Shown: piece by piece, positions 12,081-22,923 of the stretch
Layout of the letters: every line of letters begins with the position of its first letter
How positions within the stretch are numbered: position 1 is the first letter of the stretch
Assembly: GCA_034769895.1 (NCBI GenBank)
Contig: CM068367.1
Span: 115,986,573-116,050,572, forward strand
Direction: 5' to 3'
Origin: Magicicada septendecula
Lineage: Eukaryota; Arthropoda; Insecta; Hemiptera; Cicadidae
Length of the DNA stretch: 64,000 nucleotides
The notes under the pieces: model-generated
The model's input: only the letters and a program-made list of their open reading frames with translations
Database searches by the model: none
What the model was told of the DNA's origin: nothing
Program-made: the position numbers and the translations under genes

Positions 12081-12216
12081 GACGTAATAAGCTTTGAGCT
12101 TATTACTCCAAAATATTGCATGTAGTATTGCATACATTCAAAATAAAATACTCCAAGATATTTGAGTGTAATTATTAACATTTCTGTTTATACAAGTAAC
12201 TGTTTTTTAATATATT

Positions 12217-12524
12217 GTTACGTAATACGGAAAAAGTGTTACGTAATACGGAAAAAGTGTTACGTAATAAGGAAAAAAGTGTTACGTAATAAGGAAAAAG
12301 TGTTACGTAATAAGGAAAAAGTGTTACGTAATACGGAAAAAGTGTTACGTAATAAGGAAAAAGTGTTACGTAATACGGAAAGTGTTACGTAATAAGGAAA
12401 AAGTGTTACGTAATAAGGAAAAAGTGTTACGTAATACGGAAAGTGTTACGTAATAAGGAAAAAGTGTTACGTAATACGGAAAAGTGTTACGTAATAAGGA
12501 AAAAGTGTTACGTAATACGGAACG
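12217..12524 (+). repeat. 15-copy tandem array of a TTACGTAA-containing unit
   Basis: Fifteen units of about 18-22 bp, each GTGTTACGTAATA(A/C)GG followed by an A run. Each holds the perfect palindrome TTACGTAA. Units come in two variants (ATACGG and ATAAGG) that are interspersed. The array sits at the extreme 5' end of the solo LTR and extends its terminal TGTTACG motif. Confidence 0.95.
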
Positions 12525-12744
12525 TTCTACAAGTATCTCGGCTATCCCAGCTGTAACGTGTGTGTGCGTACACATTGCTGCTACTTTGAGATGAACGACA
12601 ATTACGCGTCAACTATCGAGTCTATTCCAGACCGTACCGGCCAGCGCAGTGTGTTCAAAGACACTGTTTCTAGTGGATTCTCGAGAGCTCCTGTTTGTTT
12701 AACACATCATCAAAGTGACAGATTATTCTGGCATATCAGCGGGG

Positions 12745-12752
12745 TATAAATA
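12745..12752 (+). promoter_or_regulatory. LTR TATA box
   Basis: GGTATAAATA context inside the solo LTR, matching the two TATA boxes of the related LTR at 52441 and 52513. Confidence 0.65.
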
Positions 12753-13039
12753 CAGGGCATTCAGCGACAGCCAGTTTAGTTTAAGTGGCGATTTATTCCA
12801 GTGCGGTTCGAAGTATTGTGGCGCAGTGTTTTGTGCGGGACTCTATTAGTTGACATTTTTATTGCGTGTGAACAATTTTTATTTGATTTTTTGTAAGAGA
12901 CTATCTTTTTGATTACAAAATGTTTAATCTTGATAATTGAAGCTTAGTTAGTGACTTAATTAGTGTCTTCTATTTTGTTTTCCACTGTACCATATGACGA
13001 CCAGTTAGACCGACGTAACAATATGCACGAACCTTTCCA

Positions 13040-13144
13040 TCTTCTTCTTCTTCTTCTTCTTATACTTATATTTTATATTATACTTATACTTATATACTTT
13101 ATACTTATATTTATACTTATTTTATCTTATACTTTATACTTATT
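13040..13144 (+). repeat. (CTT)n followed by (ATACTT)n-like repeat
   Basis: Seven CTT triplets at 13040-13061, then a run of TATACTTAT-type units to 13144. Confidence 0.8.
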
Positions 13145-13156
13145 AAACAATAATTT

Positions 13157-13412
13157 TCCGGAAACATGTTCCAATAGGGGAAAAATATCGTGAGATAAAG
13201 TTATTATAAATATTAAATATATTACACATGCATCAATGGACTGTAGCAAAAGTGTTTGAATTATTAATACCATACAAAGTAAATAATCCTACAGTGAAAA
13301 TAGTGAACAGTAACAAAAGTGAGGTTAGAGAACAATAAGTTTCCCGAAACATGTTCCAAATGAGGGAAAAACATCTTGAGGTAAAGTTATTGTTATTATA
13401 TATATATATACA
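13157..13412 (+). mobile_element. Two partial copies of a hammerhead-derived repeat
   Basis: GGAAACATGTTCC at 13161 and CGAAACATGTTCC at 13351 are 3' halves of the motif seen intact at 21478-21520. Both are followed by the same GGGAAAAA..ATC..TGAG..AAAGTTATT sequence. The first continues into ATCAATGGACTGTAGCAAAA, the tail found near 21410 and 52125. The second runs into (TA)n at 13399-13412. The CTGANGA cores are lost. Confidence 0.6.
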
Positions 13413-13414
13413 TC

Positions 13415-14125
13415 CGTTTAACTGATCATCACTTTCGATTATCTGCGAGTTTTATACAGCGCAAAAAGCACCAGCGTTCTACTCTCACCCTGTAACTACA
13501 CCGCTTAGAAAAAAAAGCAATACGAGGATATGAAAAGCATATAAAGCTTCTGCCAATCAACGAACGGTTGCTAAGGAACGGTCGATTGGTAGGCAACTAC
13601 CGGGTATTCGTGGGAAGAGAAGGGAGTCAGCTGTCCCGCGGATAGGGTTGCCGAGCAAAAACCCTGCGGAAGCAAAGAGTAGCTAGCTGAATGAAATGCG
13701 CTAACAAGTGTGATAATAAACACGACACAAAACGCGTCTTTATTCAGCTCGCTTGTCTTTTTAAAACATATTTTTTGCATACTTCACACTTTAATGATAC
13801 ATAGACCTATAAAAATAACTACAAACACGTATATTGTCATGACACAGTATATATATAGGCCTATATATTGTTTTTTTTTTTTTAACTTACGTTATGTTAG
13901 CCATAATAGTAATATTTCAAAAGAAAGTGTTAATAATGATTAAAACAATGGAACTATATATAGAGAGAATGAATAAGACCAATATTTTTGATTGTCAACA
14001 CTGCGGGTTACATACATATTTTTATATGTAACGTACAAAATAAAATAATTACACCGATCACGAGGTATTTTGGTTGTTATATTAACATCTACACGTGTAA
14101 AAGAAAATATTTGTACTTTTATGTA
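13415..14125. other. Unassigned DNA
   Basis: A somewhat GC-richer stretch (13550-13740) has no recognisable product. The rest is AT-rich. Confidence 0.4.
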
Positions 14126-14127
14126 CA

Positions 14128-14810
14128 ATGAGTAAAAATCAGAGTCAAATATCTCACAGATGCTGCTTACACCGTCTTATGTATCGTGTGGTTGAAAACT
14201 TTAAATACCTGGACTCACTACTTACTCAGGACAATATTATGGCCGAAGAAATAAAAGAAAGGATATCTGCTGGAAACACATGTTACTTGTCTCTACACGG
14301 AATATTTAAGTGTAAAACATAAGCTGCGCAATATCTCTATAACACAGTTCTTAAGCCAGTGGTCATTATGCCTCCGAGACTGGATAATTACAGTGACAGA
14401 GGAAGAGTGGTTGAGCTTGTGGGAAAAATGTTCTCAGCAAGATATTTGATGCAGTGAACGCCCAAGAAGCATGGAGAATAAGGACGGATGCAGATATCAA
14501 ACAAATCTATGGAGAACCAGATATCCCCAATGACATAGAGAAAAGTAGAATCCGGTGGGCAGGGTATGTCCAGAGAATGTTAGAGACATCCACATTAACG
14601 AAAATGTTTACGGGGAGATCTGGTGGATGAAGAAGGAAGGGTCGGCCCAGAAAACGATGGGTGGATGATCTTAAGGACGGCCTACGCAGTCTGGGTGTAA
14701 GAAGATGGAGACTGAGAGCAGTGAATCCAGACCACTGGAGGCTTATTGTCTAGGAGGCGAAGGCTCTCCAAGAGCTGTAGCGCCAATTAAGAAGAAGAAG
14801 ATGTATCGTA
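14128..14810 (+). pseudogene. Decayed LINE RT C-terminal region with GAA tail
   Basis: Starts YRVVENFKYLDSLLTQDN, then EEIKERISAGNTCYLSLHGI (compare FKYLGS.LT.DN...EEI..RI..GN..YFSL). After frame breaks come EKSRIRWAGYVQRM, GRPRKRWVDDLKDGL and RSLGVRRWRLRAVNPDHWR, with EAKALQEL at the end. This is the complete C-terminal half of an RTE- or CR1-like RT protein, with several stops and at least two frameshifts. The 3' end is GAAGAAGAAGATG, the triplet tail seen after other LINE copies here. Clade assignment is uncertain. Confidence 0.85.
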
Positions 14811-14814
14811 AACT

Positions 14815-15185
14815 ACGATCTTAATGTAGCAGTAAAGTTGCTTGTGGATATTTGAGCAATAAATACAGTATTTTACACAGTGAAATACACACGAGATCGT
14901 GCGCGGGCGTGCGGATACACACAAACACTTATATTAATAATTGCAGTCACGTTTTTCTTCCGTAGGTTTTATTAAAAAAAAAATTAATATTTCTTCAACA
15001 AGTAAATTTATATTTTTCCATATGCATTACGAATAAGTAAGCCATATCACTTGATAACGACTATTGGCGAATGATTGTCATTGCGAGGTTTTGTCATTTA
15101 CTGAGAACAATTTTAAAACATCTGTATTGATGTTAAATTTAATTTAATTACCTGGCTCTTGGGTCGTGGTCGATTGTTTACAGCT
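14815..15185. other. AT-rich DNA, no gene
   Basis: No supported feature. Confidence 0.5.
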
Positions 15186-15192
15186 TGGTCCA

Positions 15193-15238
15193 TTTCTAAA
15201 CGTTTCGGCCACCTAACGGAGGCCCTCTTCAGTAGAAA
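15193..15238 (-). ncRNA. Hammerhead ribozyme-like motif
   Basis: Minus strand: helix I TTTCTA (15233-15238) pairs perfectly with TAGAAA (15193-15198). Core CTGAAGA (15226-15232), one extra G, helix II GGCCTCC-GTTA-GGTGGCC (one internal T-T mismatch), GAAA (15203-15206), helix III ACGT, H17 = T. All conserved core bases are present and helix I is 6 bp, making it one of the best candidates in the window. Confidence 0.75.
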
Positions 15239-15334
15239 CGAGTTCAACAAAGAATGGCAGGCCGACCACACCTCAATCAGCCACACGCAAATGCTGACAA
15301 GGAGTGCATCAGTCAACCACAGTACTGTGCCAAA

Positions 15335-15385
15335 GGCCTTTGGAAGACCTTTCACTCCAGAGGTGAGGTCGAAACGTCTGATTAC
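15335..15385 (+). ncRNA. Degenerate hammerhead-like motif paired with 15193-15238
   Basis: GGAAGA, then GACCTTTCAC..GTGAGGTC as helix II, GAAACGTC at about 15370. The 5' core is eroded. It is on the opposite strand to the motif 130 bp to its left, the same divergent pairing seen in the other elements. Confidence 0.4.
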
Positions 15386-15539
15386 ATTAACAACTTTAAT
15401 GAGCATGAAAATTTCGGAAGACCATGGCCTTACAGCCCGGATAATAATTTAAATAGCCGAGTAGTTAGTTTAATAATTTTAAGAATGAAATTACTTTCAG
15501 AAAAATATAGACTGATTGTTAGGTAAATATGGTATTGCT

Positions 15540-16105
15540 AATTTGATGATACAAGTAGAAGTGTAGCATTCGTCTCAGACAAGCCAGAGATCATAGATGT
15601 AGTAATAACCATTTTGGATATGACTGTTGGAATGTTAATTTTGTGCCGTTTTTGTATTATTTGTTGTAGTTTTTACTCGTATAGTAAGGTTAGGACTGTA
15701 ATAAAGTTAACGGGACCACATTGCTATTGTATGTATTTTTTTTTTGTTTAGACTCGCCAATGACCATATACTAGGGTGGCTGGTTTAATTTCCTACAGCA
15801 ATTTTAACCAAAATGTGTACATTTTTGTGGAAATAAAAATATCCATCTATCTATCTACCTATATTCATACGACTTGATAGAATTAGAACTGTTGACACTC
15901 TTGATAATTTGTTTCTTATCAGTGGACGAAAAATCTGCCAGTACCGAAAGCAATGATTTCATTATGTGAATAGAATGAATAACACCTCACCCCGAAGACA
16001 ATTTTAGCCTCTCACCCAATGATCGCGTAGATCTAGGCAAAGAAAACGTCGGGCGGATATAATTTCAAACCGGAATTGGGTGGAAGCCTAAACCCTGACC
16101 TAAAG
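15540..16105. other. Unassigned DNA with a short ATCT run at 15841-15862
   Basis: No gene recognised. Confidence 0.45.
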
Positions 16106-16107
16106 AA

Positions 16108-16251
16108 GAAAAAGAGGAAGAAGAAGAAGAAGAAGAGGAAGAGGAAGAGGAAGAGGAAGAGGAAGAGGAAGAGGAAGAGGAAGAAGAAGAAGAAGAAGAA
16201 GAAGAAGAAGAAGAAGAAGAAGAAGAAGAAGAAGAAGAAGAAGAAGAAGAC
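16108..16251 (+). repeat. (GAA)n/(GAGGAA)n microsatellite
   Basis: About 140 bp of GAA triplets with a central GAGGAA block. The lysine/arginine and serine runs in the frames crossing it are repeat translations. Confidence 0.95.
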
Positions 16252-16254
16252 AAC

Positions 16255-16950
16255 TTCTCAGAATGTCACTCTTACTGTGAATTTTAACAGTTGTGAAACT
16301 ATTATAAACACCGGTTAACCGTTAAACTGGCTCACAATTTATACTCTATACTACTTCACTCCAGTATATATATGGTAATTTATTCACTTCGATTCAGATT
16401 AATTCTAACTATGCGCTCACACGTGTTGTGAAAGACAAGGTTAACTATAAACGTATAACGCATTGGCAGGTGTATGAAAACAAGATATAAAAATACACTG
16501 CAAACAGTTCTATTAATAATACTTATTAGCACTCTTGATTTATACAACAGTGTTAATCATATTCAGTCCCGTGTTCCGTGTACATTTTACATTAGAATAT
16601 ACGGAGTAGGTGCCAGCAAAAGAAGCTTTCTGTAAACCTTCAATCTAATCCGGATTTTATACTTTACCATCGCTTCCTTGGCCGTCTTGTATACTTTTTT
16701 TAAAACTGCTAAACAAAAGCAATGTCCAGACGTAAATGTAGTGTAACTTTCTTAATTTTACAGGTTATAGGTCATCGTTACGTGTTTTAAGCTCCTTTTC
16801 TTAATTTTCAGTTTCTCTTGTTGTTTTGTAAGTCTCTCTGTCTCTTGGTTATTACCAACTCTCTTGGTTGTGCCTGCACATGACAGGACTTGCAGTTCTC
16901 CGGATTTTAATTTTTCCTTGCATGTAAAAATCGTGTTTCTTTGTAACCCT
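16255..16950. other. Unassigned DNA
   Basis: No gene recognised; ordinary AT-rich sequence. Confidence 0.45.
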
Positions 16951-16954
16951 TGAA

Positions 16955-17605
16955 TTCATGCCTGTATCAAACGTACATACCAAAACATCTACCAACAAAA
17001 CAAAAGTTATGGCTCATTACGGAAAATTTCTAGTACGTTCAAAGATTATTGTTAAAGATAATGTATTGGAACAGACCTCAAATTTTAACTATTTACGTTG
17101 TGGTATAAGTTTTGACGTTGACAAAAATATACAAAATAAAGTCAATAGATTTCAACACATAGGCCTATGTGGAACTATAAATAGAAGACTGAAAAATAAA
17201 ACAAGATGTGGGACAAAATTAAAATTCTACAAAACAAAGTTCTAATGTTATTATATGGCAGTGAATCCTGGGTTACAAAAAAAGAGATAAAAGCAACATA
17301 CAATCAGCAGAGTTGAGATTTTTAAGAAGGGTTAACGGATGCACAAGAAGGTATCATATAAAAAATAAAGATATACGGCAAAAATTTAAATGTATAATCT
17401 AAATGAGAAAATTAAAGAATACAGGGGAAATGGAGACTGCATTTAAGTCGCATGGATGAAGATAGAATGCCAGTAATTGTAAACAAGTACAAGCCTTCTG
17501 GAAGAAGGGATGTAGGAAGACCAAGAAAGAAATAGATCTGACAATGTGAAGTCGGAACAGGCACATTGCCTAATCCCTGAAGTGTAGAAGAAGAAGAAGA
17601 AACAA
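16955..17605 (+). pseudogene. LINE RT C-terminal region, partly open, with GAA tail
   Basis: An open stretch (16958-17245) reads STNKTKVMAHYGKFLVRSKI, LEQTSNFNYLRCGISFDVDK, NRFQHIGLCGTI, KFYKTKF. This matches the canonical STSKTK.MAF.GK..VRSKI..N...LEQV..FNYLGC.IS....D...K...FQ..CG.I region of insect non-LTR RT proteins. After a stop it goes on as YMAVNPGLQKK, SRMDEDRMPVIV and GRRDVGRPRKK. A GAAGAAGAAGAAG tail follows at about 17584. It lacks the catalytic YADD part and has stops in the second half, so it is a truncated, dead copy. Confidence 0.85.
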
Positions 17606-18420
17606 ACGTTCATTGCAGTATTATATTTATCAAATAGGTAGACAAACTATAAAATAAAGGTTAATTATTATCACATATGGTATAAACGATCGTCCAGCAT
17701 CATAGAGTAACGTACTATACTTGCGAGTTAATATTTCTTCGACAAGCAGCGGAAGTTCCCTAAAGAACAAAATAAGAAATATGAAAAGCTTTTTCATAGT
17801 GGTATAAACATAATTTAATTGTTTAGATTTGGCATGTACAAATAAGAATCAATCCAGCGGTTAAATCGTTTTGTTAAAGCATCGGGGATCCATTTGAACA
17901 GTCAAGCGTCACGTGCATGAATACAAACCTGGATAGATGACCGCAAGGAGACTCAGTGGCGAGGGGATTCTACACTCGTAAAGGTAGACAGAGAGTAAAG
18001 GAAGAGGGTGAATATTAGATAAAGGAATACGAAATGCACTGATTCCTAAAAATTAGTATGTGTTCAAATGGCAGTGGGGGGCGAGTGGGTCATGTCATCG
18101 GCTGTATTTTATGTTCAACAGCTTGCTGTGTCTCCTTGCCAAGAACCTTATCTTCTTCCACTGCTTCTTATTTATCATCTCTACCCCATCACTTCCATAT
18201 TTATCTTCCTTTAGTGATCCATGATCTGATCCTTCCACCTCGTTTCGATCGTCTTTTCGGTTCACTTGTTAGTTCTTCTTTCTTGTAATTTTTTTTAGGT
18301 CTTCTTTCGTAGTATTCTTTCTAGTTCTTTTTAAAGTCGAATTACTCTCCTTCCTTATTTCTCCTGCCTCTGTACCTTCATCCCTATCACTATGTTCTCT
18401 CTCTTCAACCTTACTCTTGA
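17605..18420. other. Unassigned DNA
   Basis: No gene recognised. The frame at 18058-18288 is low-complexity, pyrimidine-derived sequence. Confidence 0.4.
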
Positions 18421-18530
18421 CACCTGATTTGTAAATTTTTAATTATTAATTAATAAAGTGGTGTTAGTGGTTATAATCACAAACAGAAATAACACTGTTG
18501 CACACCGCTATAGAAAAATATTTCCGACAC

Positions 18531-18535
18531 ACACA

Positions 18536-18567
<32 letters not shown>
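18531..18567 (+). repeat. (CA)n microsatellite
   Basis: CA dinucleotides with one TA interruption, inside the hammerhead element. Confidence 0.9.
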
Positions 18568-18579
18568 TGTCATATATAT

Positions 18580-18625
18580 TTCCGATCTGATGATGAGCTG
18601 TGACGCTTGAAAGCGGTAATCGGAA
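18580..18625 (+). ncRNA. Hammerhead ribozyme-like motif, canonical core
   Basis: Helix I TTCCGAT (18580-18586) pairs with ATCGGAA (18619-18625), 7 bp with no mismatch. Core CTGATGA (18587-18593), extra T, helix II GAGC-TGTGAC-GCTT (18595-18608), GAAA (18609-18612), short AGCGGT in place of helix III (only partly self-complementary), H17 = A. Strongest helix I in the window. Confidence 0.75.
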
Positions 18626-18679
18626 TTTTTGTTCTATAGCGGTGTGCAACATTGTTATTTCTGTTTGTGATTTGTAAAT

Positions 18680-21380
18680 CACATGTGTAACAATCTTCAT
18701 TTGCAGCAAACCATAGGCCTAATATATTTCAACAGACATACGTAAAAAAATTATTAAATTTGTTTTTAACATTAACTCTTAAAATTTTGTGTAGGTGATT
18801 AGAATAGAAATCAAGTAAAATTTTAATTTATTTAATTTAAAAATACTAGGTTTCTCCCAAGACACAAAATTAATATGTAAAGCGAATACGTGAGACTGCT
18901 TGATGTCGAATTTGTAAATGGGTAACTTCAAAACGTTGATACAAACTGAATGAAAAGCTTCTATAAAACATATGCAATATAATAATTGTTAATTAAAAAC
19001 GACTTTGCGTTAGTCGTGTTCACCGTCTCTCTTTCTCCCCTTTACATCGTACGCGCGTCTGTACATATGTTCGCATCATGTTTTTAGTTTTTTGTACACA
19101 ACTACTGTAATAAACACAATAATTATAATCCAGCAAAGCACGTTTTGATAAAAGTTTTGTGTGTTCAGTTGCCACCGTCCAAATTATTTGAAAAATAAAA
19201 CAACAATTACCGCAGCGGTTGCTAATCCGTACTCAATAAACGTTGGACCCAATTTTTTAGGCTGTTACCATTACACTGATTGCGGACTTTGATGTGAATT
19301 TTAAATTAAAATCCGGAACTACGGCTGAAGACAAAACGGTGGATTGCCCTAGTGTCAGGTCTACCAGTAGAAAAGCAGTAGAAAAGTTGGGCCCACAACG
19401 GACGGTCGACATAGAAAATTTTTGTAACTTTTAATTATTTTTTGAAAATTAAAGCCAGGTGACGTTGCCAAATGCGGGTGGAATAATGAACAGTGTACTC
19501 GGGACACCGTGATTTCGGATCCAGCAGATCAGAACTCTAAGTCCTCTATTCAACTACGCAGCTGATTTCAAGGGTACGTGAAACTAGTTGCAGTGTAGTA
19601 AAAACAGACTATAACTTCTCTGCAAAAATATTCTTTCACCACCGTGCTCCTTGAAGTTTGAGGACGCGTTCAGAATTAAATTTGAACCGATAACTTTAAT
19701 AACACTAATGTTTATATTATCAGGAAAGTACCCAAATAATAGTAATAGAGATTTGTAAAACTAGGCATGTTAAGCTTAGACAGTTAAGGTATTTTGAATA
19801 AGAATTTCTATTAAAATTATAATAAACAATGTCAGGTTAACTTATATGATTACTAATGGTGTCAAATAGTTTTAATAAAGTGAAAAAATACAAGAAGAAC
19901 TAATAATAAATAAAGTTGGGACAAATAATGAAAAGTGTAATATGGTAACTCAAGAAATATGTAACAGAAGATAATCAAAAGTGGTGTCAAAATAATCAGT
20001 GTTCCATCATAAACTCCAGAATACTAATAAATTGAAGATCAAAGATCTTATTAAAAATTAATGACAATTTAAAGAAAATGAAAGATAAAATATTAGAAGT
20101 TTGTTTATGTTGATGCTAAGATGGCACCATAGTAACATAAAATGTTACATTAGATACCAATAAAAGCTGAGAGAGGCCTTAGCAACTAAAATGTTATAAT
20201 AAATGAAATAAGGAGTTGATTATTGGATCTGAACGTGAAAGGTTGACACTAAAATAAGAGTGACTAATCTAACAAATTGTAATTTTTCTATCAGCGAACA
20301 TAAAACTAAATTAAATAATACTGCTAGACAAAGTAAATAGAAAAAAGAAGTACCACACTATTCTAAAGAAGTAAACCAAGGAATCTCTGAAGAAATACCA
20401 TCAACCTATCCAGGAAGAGAAGTATTTTTTGATAAATTATTAAACTGAACAATTTTCTTCAAAGGCCTAGGCCAAACTTCTCAAAGACATTGTTTACACT
20501 TTTAATTAAAACAATTTTGAACTGTCACTGTGAAACTAATCTATGAATAACATTATTTTCATTATAAAAAACTATTAATATAGAGGAATACTCTCATCTA
20601 AAGTGAACTAGGTCTTAAAAACATTTAACTCAACATAACCTAAACACTGAACATTGTAAAACTATTAATATAATCTTGTTAAGGCACTTTGTAATTATTT
20701 ATAATCCCATGTATTTTGGTACTTTTCCTAACATATCTGTCGTTTATATCGTAGTCAAAAGGACCTAACTTAACACATCCTATTTGTATTTTATTTAATA
20801 AATATAAAAATATAAATGTGGGCCTTGAGATATAAGAATTATTACTGCTACTGCTGCCATAGTGAGCATATGTAAAGAACAGCCGGTCAGACTTTGTTAA
20901 TGATTATATTTGTCTTTGAAAACAATTTAAAGAAAATAATAAAAAAGGATTTCAGTTTAATAAATATAGATAAAAGGTTTTCATTTCCTTATTTAATGGA
21001 TACAAAAATATGTATGATATAATAAACACTATATCAGTGACTGTGAATTTGCTTCATCAACTAGATTAAGTTGGCAACACTCTCCACTAAGAAATATGGC
21101 AGCCTATTCGAATCTGCTTTGTTGAGCTTTAGTTATCACATTCGTCTATTAAATAAAAGATTAAAAGAGATTGAATTATAACTGAAATAGAAACCTTTAT
21201 AATAATTTAACAAAAATAATAATTTATTTTACAAATAAATTTTATTTGCAACCTGTGATTGCAAATTAGCTCTCAACAAATATTACCCTGATCAGATACT
21301 CATCCTATAAAAATATTAACAATGTACACATCAAAATAACCAGAAAGTACTTAGTAAGACCATACAGAGTCAACACGTTA
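18680..21380. other. Long AT-rich stretch without recognisable features
   Basis: About 2.7 kb with no frame or repeat I can name. A patch near 19240-19400 is slightly GC-richer but not recognisable. Confidence 0.45.
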
Positions 21381-21400
21381 TAATATATATATATATATTT

Positions 21401-21570
21401 TTTCAATCACTTTCTGCTACAGTCCGTTTCTTGATGTATATAATACATTTAATATTTACAACTAAATAAATAGCCTAGGCTGAAGATGAGAGCACAGGAA
21501 CTCTCGAAACATGTTCCAAATAAGGAAAAATAACATCTTGAGGTAAATTTAGTTATAAATATTAAATGTA
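21401..21570 (+). mobile_element. Hammerhead-bearing element inserted in (TA)n
   Basis: Short inverted arms 21444-21464 and 21550-21570 (TACATTTAATATTT...). To the left is a tail-like stretch with TTTCTGCTACAGTCCGTTTC (21410-21430), shared with 52125-52145 and, inverted, with 13228-13255. (TA)n runs lie on both sides (21380-21398, 21571-21587), so any target duplication is hidden in the microsatellite. An intact hammerhead core lies between the arms. Confidence 0.65.
21478..21520 (+). ncRNA. Hammerhead ribozyme-like motif
   Basis: Core CTGAAGA (21480-21486), extra T, helix II GAGAG-(8 nt)-CTCTC (21488-21505), GAAA (21506-21509), self-complementary ACATGT (21509-21514), H17 = T. Helix I is short (GG/CC). 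Confidence 0.65.
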
Positions 21571-21884
21571 ATATATATATATATATAAATCGAGATGTTG
21601 GTGGTTTTGTAAAAAATTGTATACGTTGTTTAAGTCGCATGTCATGGAATTTCTTCTTTGTCCGCAGAATGCGCGAGTTGCATGCAATCGGCCATCGTGT
21701 AATAGGCTACATTTGAATCAATGCCCCACATCGAGCGCGTGAAACTAATAGTTGCAGGAGCAGTTGCATGCCTTGCAGTCGATTGGAGACTGTGAAATCA
21801 ATTGCAGTAAGTGTAATAGGTCTCATTTAAGCCAATTCCTTACAACTTTTTCTGCAATCAGTTGCCTAATCCAATATAGGCCTA

Positions 21885-22085
21885 AGTGAAACTCTTCGCT
21901 TCCTCGGCATGCTTCTCTCCTCTGTTATCAGTCGCCTGTCTCCAGCTCATACTATCCTGAGCCAATCTCTTCGCCTCCAAATACCCGAAATATCTCACAT
22001 CCTCGACAACGTGCATCGTTTACTCCAATCTGTGCTTCCCCCTGCAGTACTTCTAATCACTATACCCCCCGTCGCCAATTAGTGG
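21885..22085 (-). pseudogene. Decayed LINE RT extreme C-terminus (minus)
   Basis: Minus strand reads EAKRLAQDSMSWRQATDNRG, preceded by a broken GR.P..-like stretch. It resembles the terminal A.DR..WR.....DNRG part of RT proteins. Short and without other motifs, so confidence is modest. Confidence 0.45.
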
Positions 22086-22605
22086 ATGTATCCACAAGTG
22101 CCCAACCAATTTATCTCGTATTTTCATGATATTTATCTGACAAACAAAATGGAACCCGTTCGTTTATTACTGTCCATCCATTTTATTTTTAACTTTTTCC
22201 TGCAACATCGTATTTTAAATGCTTCTATTGCAACTCTTTCAGCATTTCTTATTGTAGTGAGATGCTCCAAACAGATAACTATAGGAATTTTTACCTAATT
22301 TCTAACCCAAAAGTAATAAATATTTCTTCCTGCAATAATTTAGTTTTACTTGCCCTGCTTTGCTTTTGATGTCCCTTCTTGCTTGGCCCATCCTTTGTGA
22401 TACTGGTTATTAAGCAGATTAATTCACAGACATCCTTTTATTCTTCTCAATTTTAAAACTTGAAAATCCCAAATTTTGTTTCTAAAGGTTTTTATAATGT
22501 TCATTTTGTTTCGTTGGGTTTTAAGCAAAATGTTCTCCTAACAATTTACCAGCCGGTAACATCAATCAGTATCCAACATTCGCGTGCCGACACATTCCTA
22601 TTAAG

Positions 22606-22923
22606 CCCTTAAATTTTTAGTGACCGTCAATCAATGAATGTTTTAGTGGATGGTTAGTGAGGATCGGTCAATAATACATCGGTCGATAATTTTATATGTG
22701 AAAACTATCATAAGTCTTCACATATAAAATGATACATACATACGCACGCACACACTCACATCACCAACACGTTCACCCAAATATTTAATTGTTTCGTTAT
22801 GTTTGATATTTCTATTGTATTTCATACACAGGTCCTGAAGATGACAATAAATATTGTCGAAACGTCGACGCAAAATAGCTAAAATTTGTATTATTAACCG
22901 ATCCTCACTAACCATCCACTAAA
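22606..22923 (+). mobile_element. Hammerhead-bearing inverted-arm element with 14-bp TSD
   Basis: Arms 22636-22676 and 22889-22929 (41 bp, one mismatch) are inverted copies. A 14-bp direct repeat ACATTCCTATTAAG occurs at 22592-22605 and 22924-22937, overlapping the right arm end by a few bases. The 30 bp between the left TSD and left arm (22606-22635) read on the minus strand ATTGATTGACGGTCAC..., closely matching the end of the related element near 42.9 kb. A hammerhead core lies next to the right arm. An extra 13-bp hairpin (about 22690-22730) lies near the left arm. Confidence 0.7.
22832..22869 (+). ncRNA. Hammerhead ribozyme-like motif
   Basis: Helix I GTC (22832-22834) with GAC (22867-22869). 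Core CTGAAGA (22835-22841), extra T, helix II GACAAT-AAAT-ATTGTC (22843-22858, perfect), GAAA (22859-22862), helix III ACGT, H17 = C. Closely related to the motif at 42787-42824. Confidence 0.7.

Larger units (their letters stand above)
12216..13020 (+). mobile_element. Solo LTR with expanded 5' array
   Basis: Begins TGTTACGTAA and ends CGACGTAACA, so the termini are inverted (TGTTACG/CGTAACA), and it is flanked by the 4-bp direct repeat ATAT (12212-12215, 13021-13024). It contains a TATA box and shares its 3' half with the LTR at 52233-52872 (AGTGCGGTTCGA, then GTTGA..TTTATT, GCGTGTGAACAATTTTTATT, GTGACTTAA, CACTGTACC). No internal retroelement sequence adjoins it, so it is a solo LTR left by recombination. 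Superfamily not assigned; a 4-bp TSD would suit a Ty3-like element. Confidence 0.8.
18437..18668 (-). mobile_element. Hammerhead-bearing inverted-arm element with 11-bp TSD
   Basis: Arms 18475-18513 and 18634-18672 (39 bp) are inverted copies with one mismatch. Direct repeats GATTTGTAAAT lie at 18426-18436 and 18669-18679; the right one overlaps the arm end by 4 bp, so the exact boundary is ambiguous. Between the left direct repeat and left arm is a 38-bp tail (18437-18474); on the minus strand it holds ACCACTAACACCACTTTA, similar to the tail near 40.0 kb. A (CA)n run (18531-18567) lies inside the left half and an intact hammerhead core in the right half. Confidence 0.7.

Noticed and set aside
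13550-13740. GC-richer segment as a coding exon or LTR
   Set aside because: No splice sites framing an open frame, no terminal TG..CA pair with a duplication.
16065-16318. Ser-rich and Lys/Arg-rich frames
   Set aside because: Translations of the GAA/GAG microsatellite.
18426-18436. GATTTGTAAAT pair as coincidental AT-rich repeat
   Set aside because: Considered chance, but its position relative to arm and tail is the same as in four other elements, so it was kept as a TSD with lower certainty.
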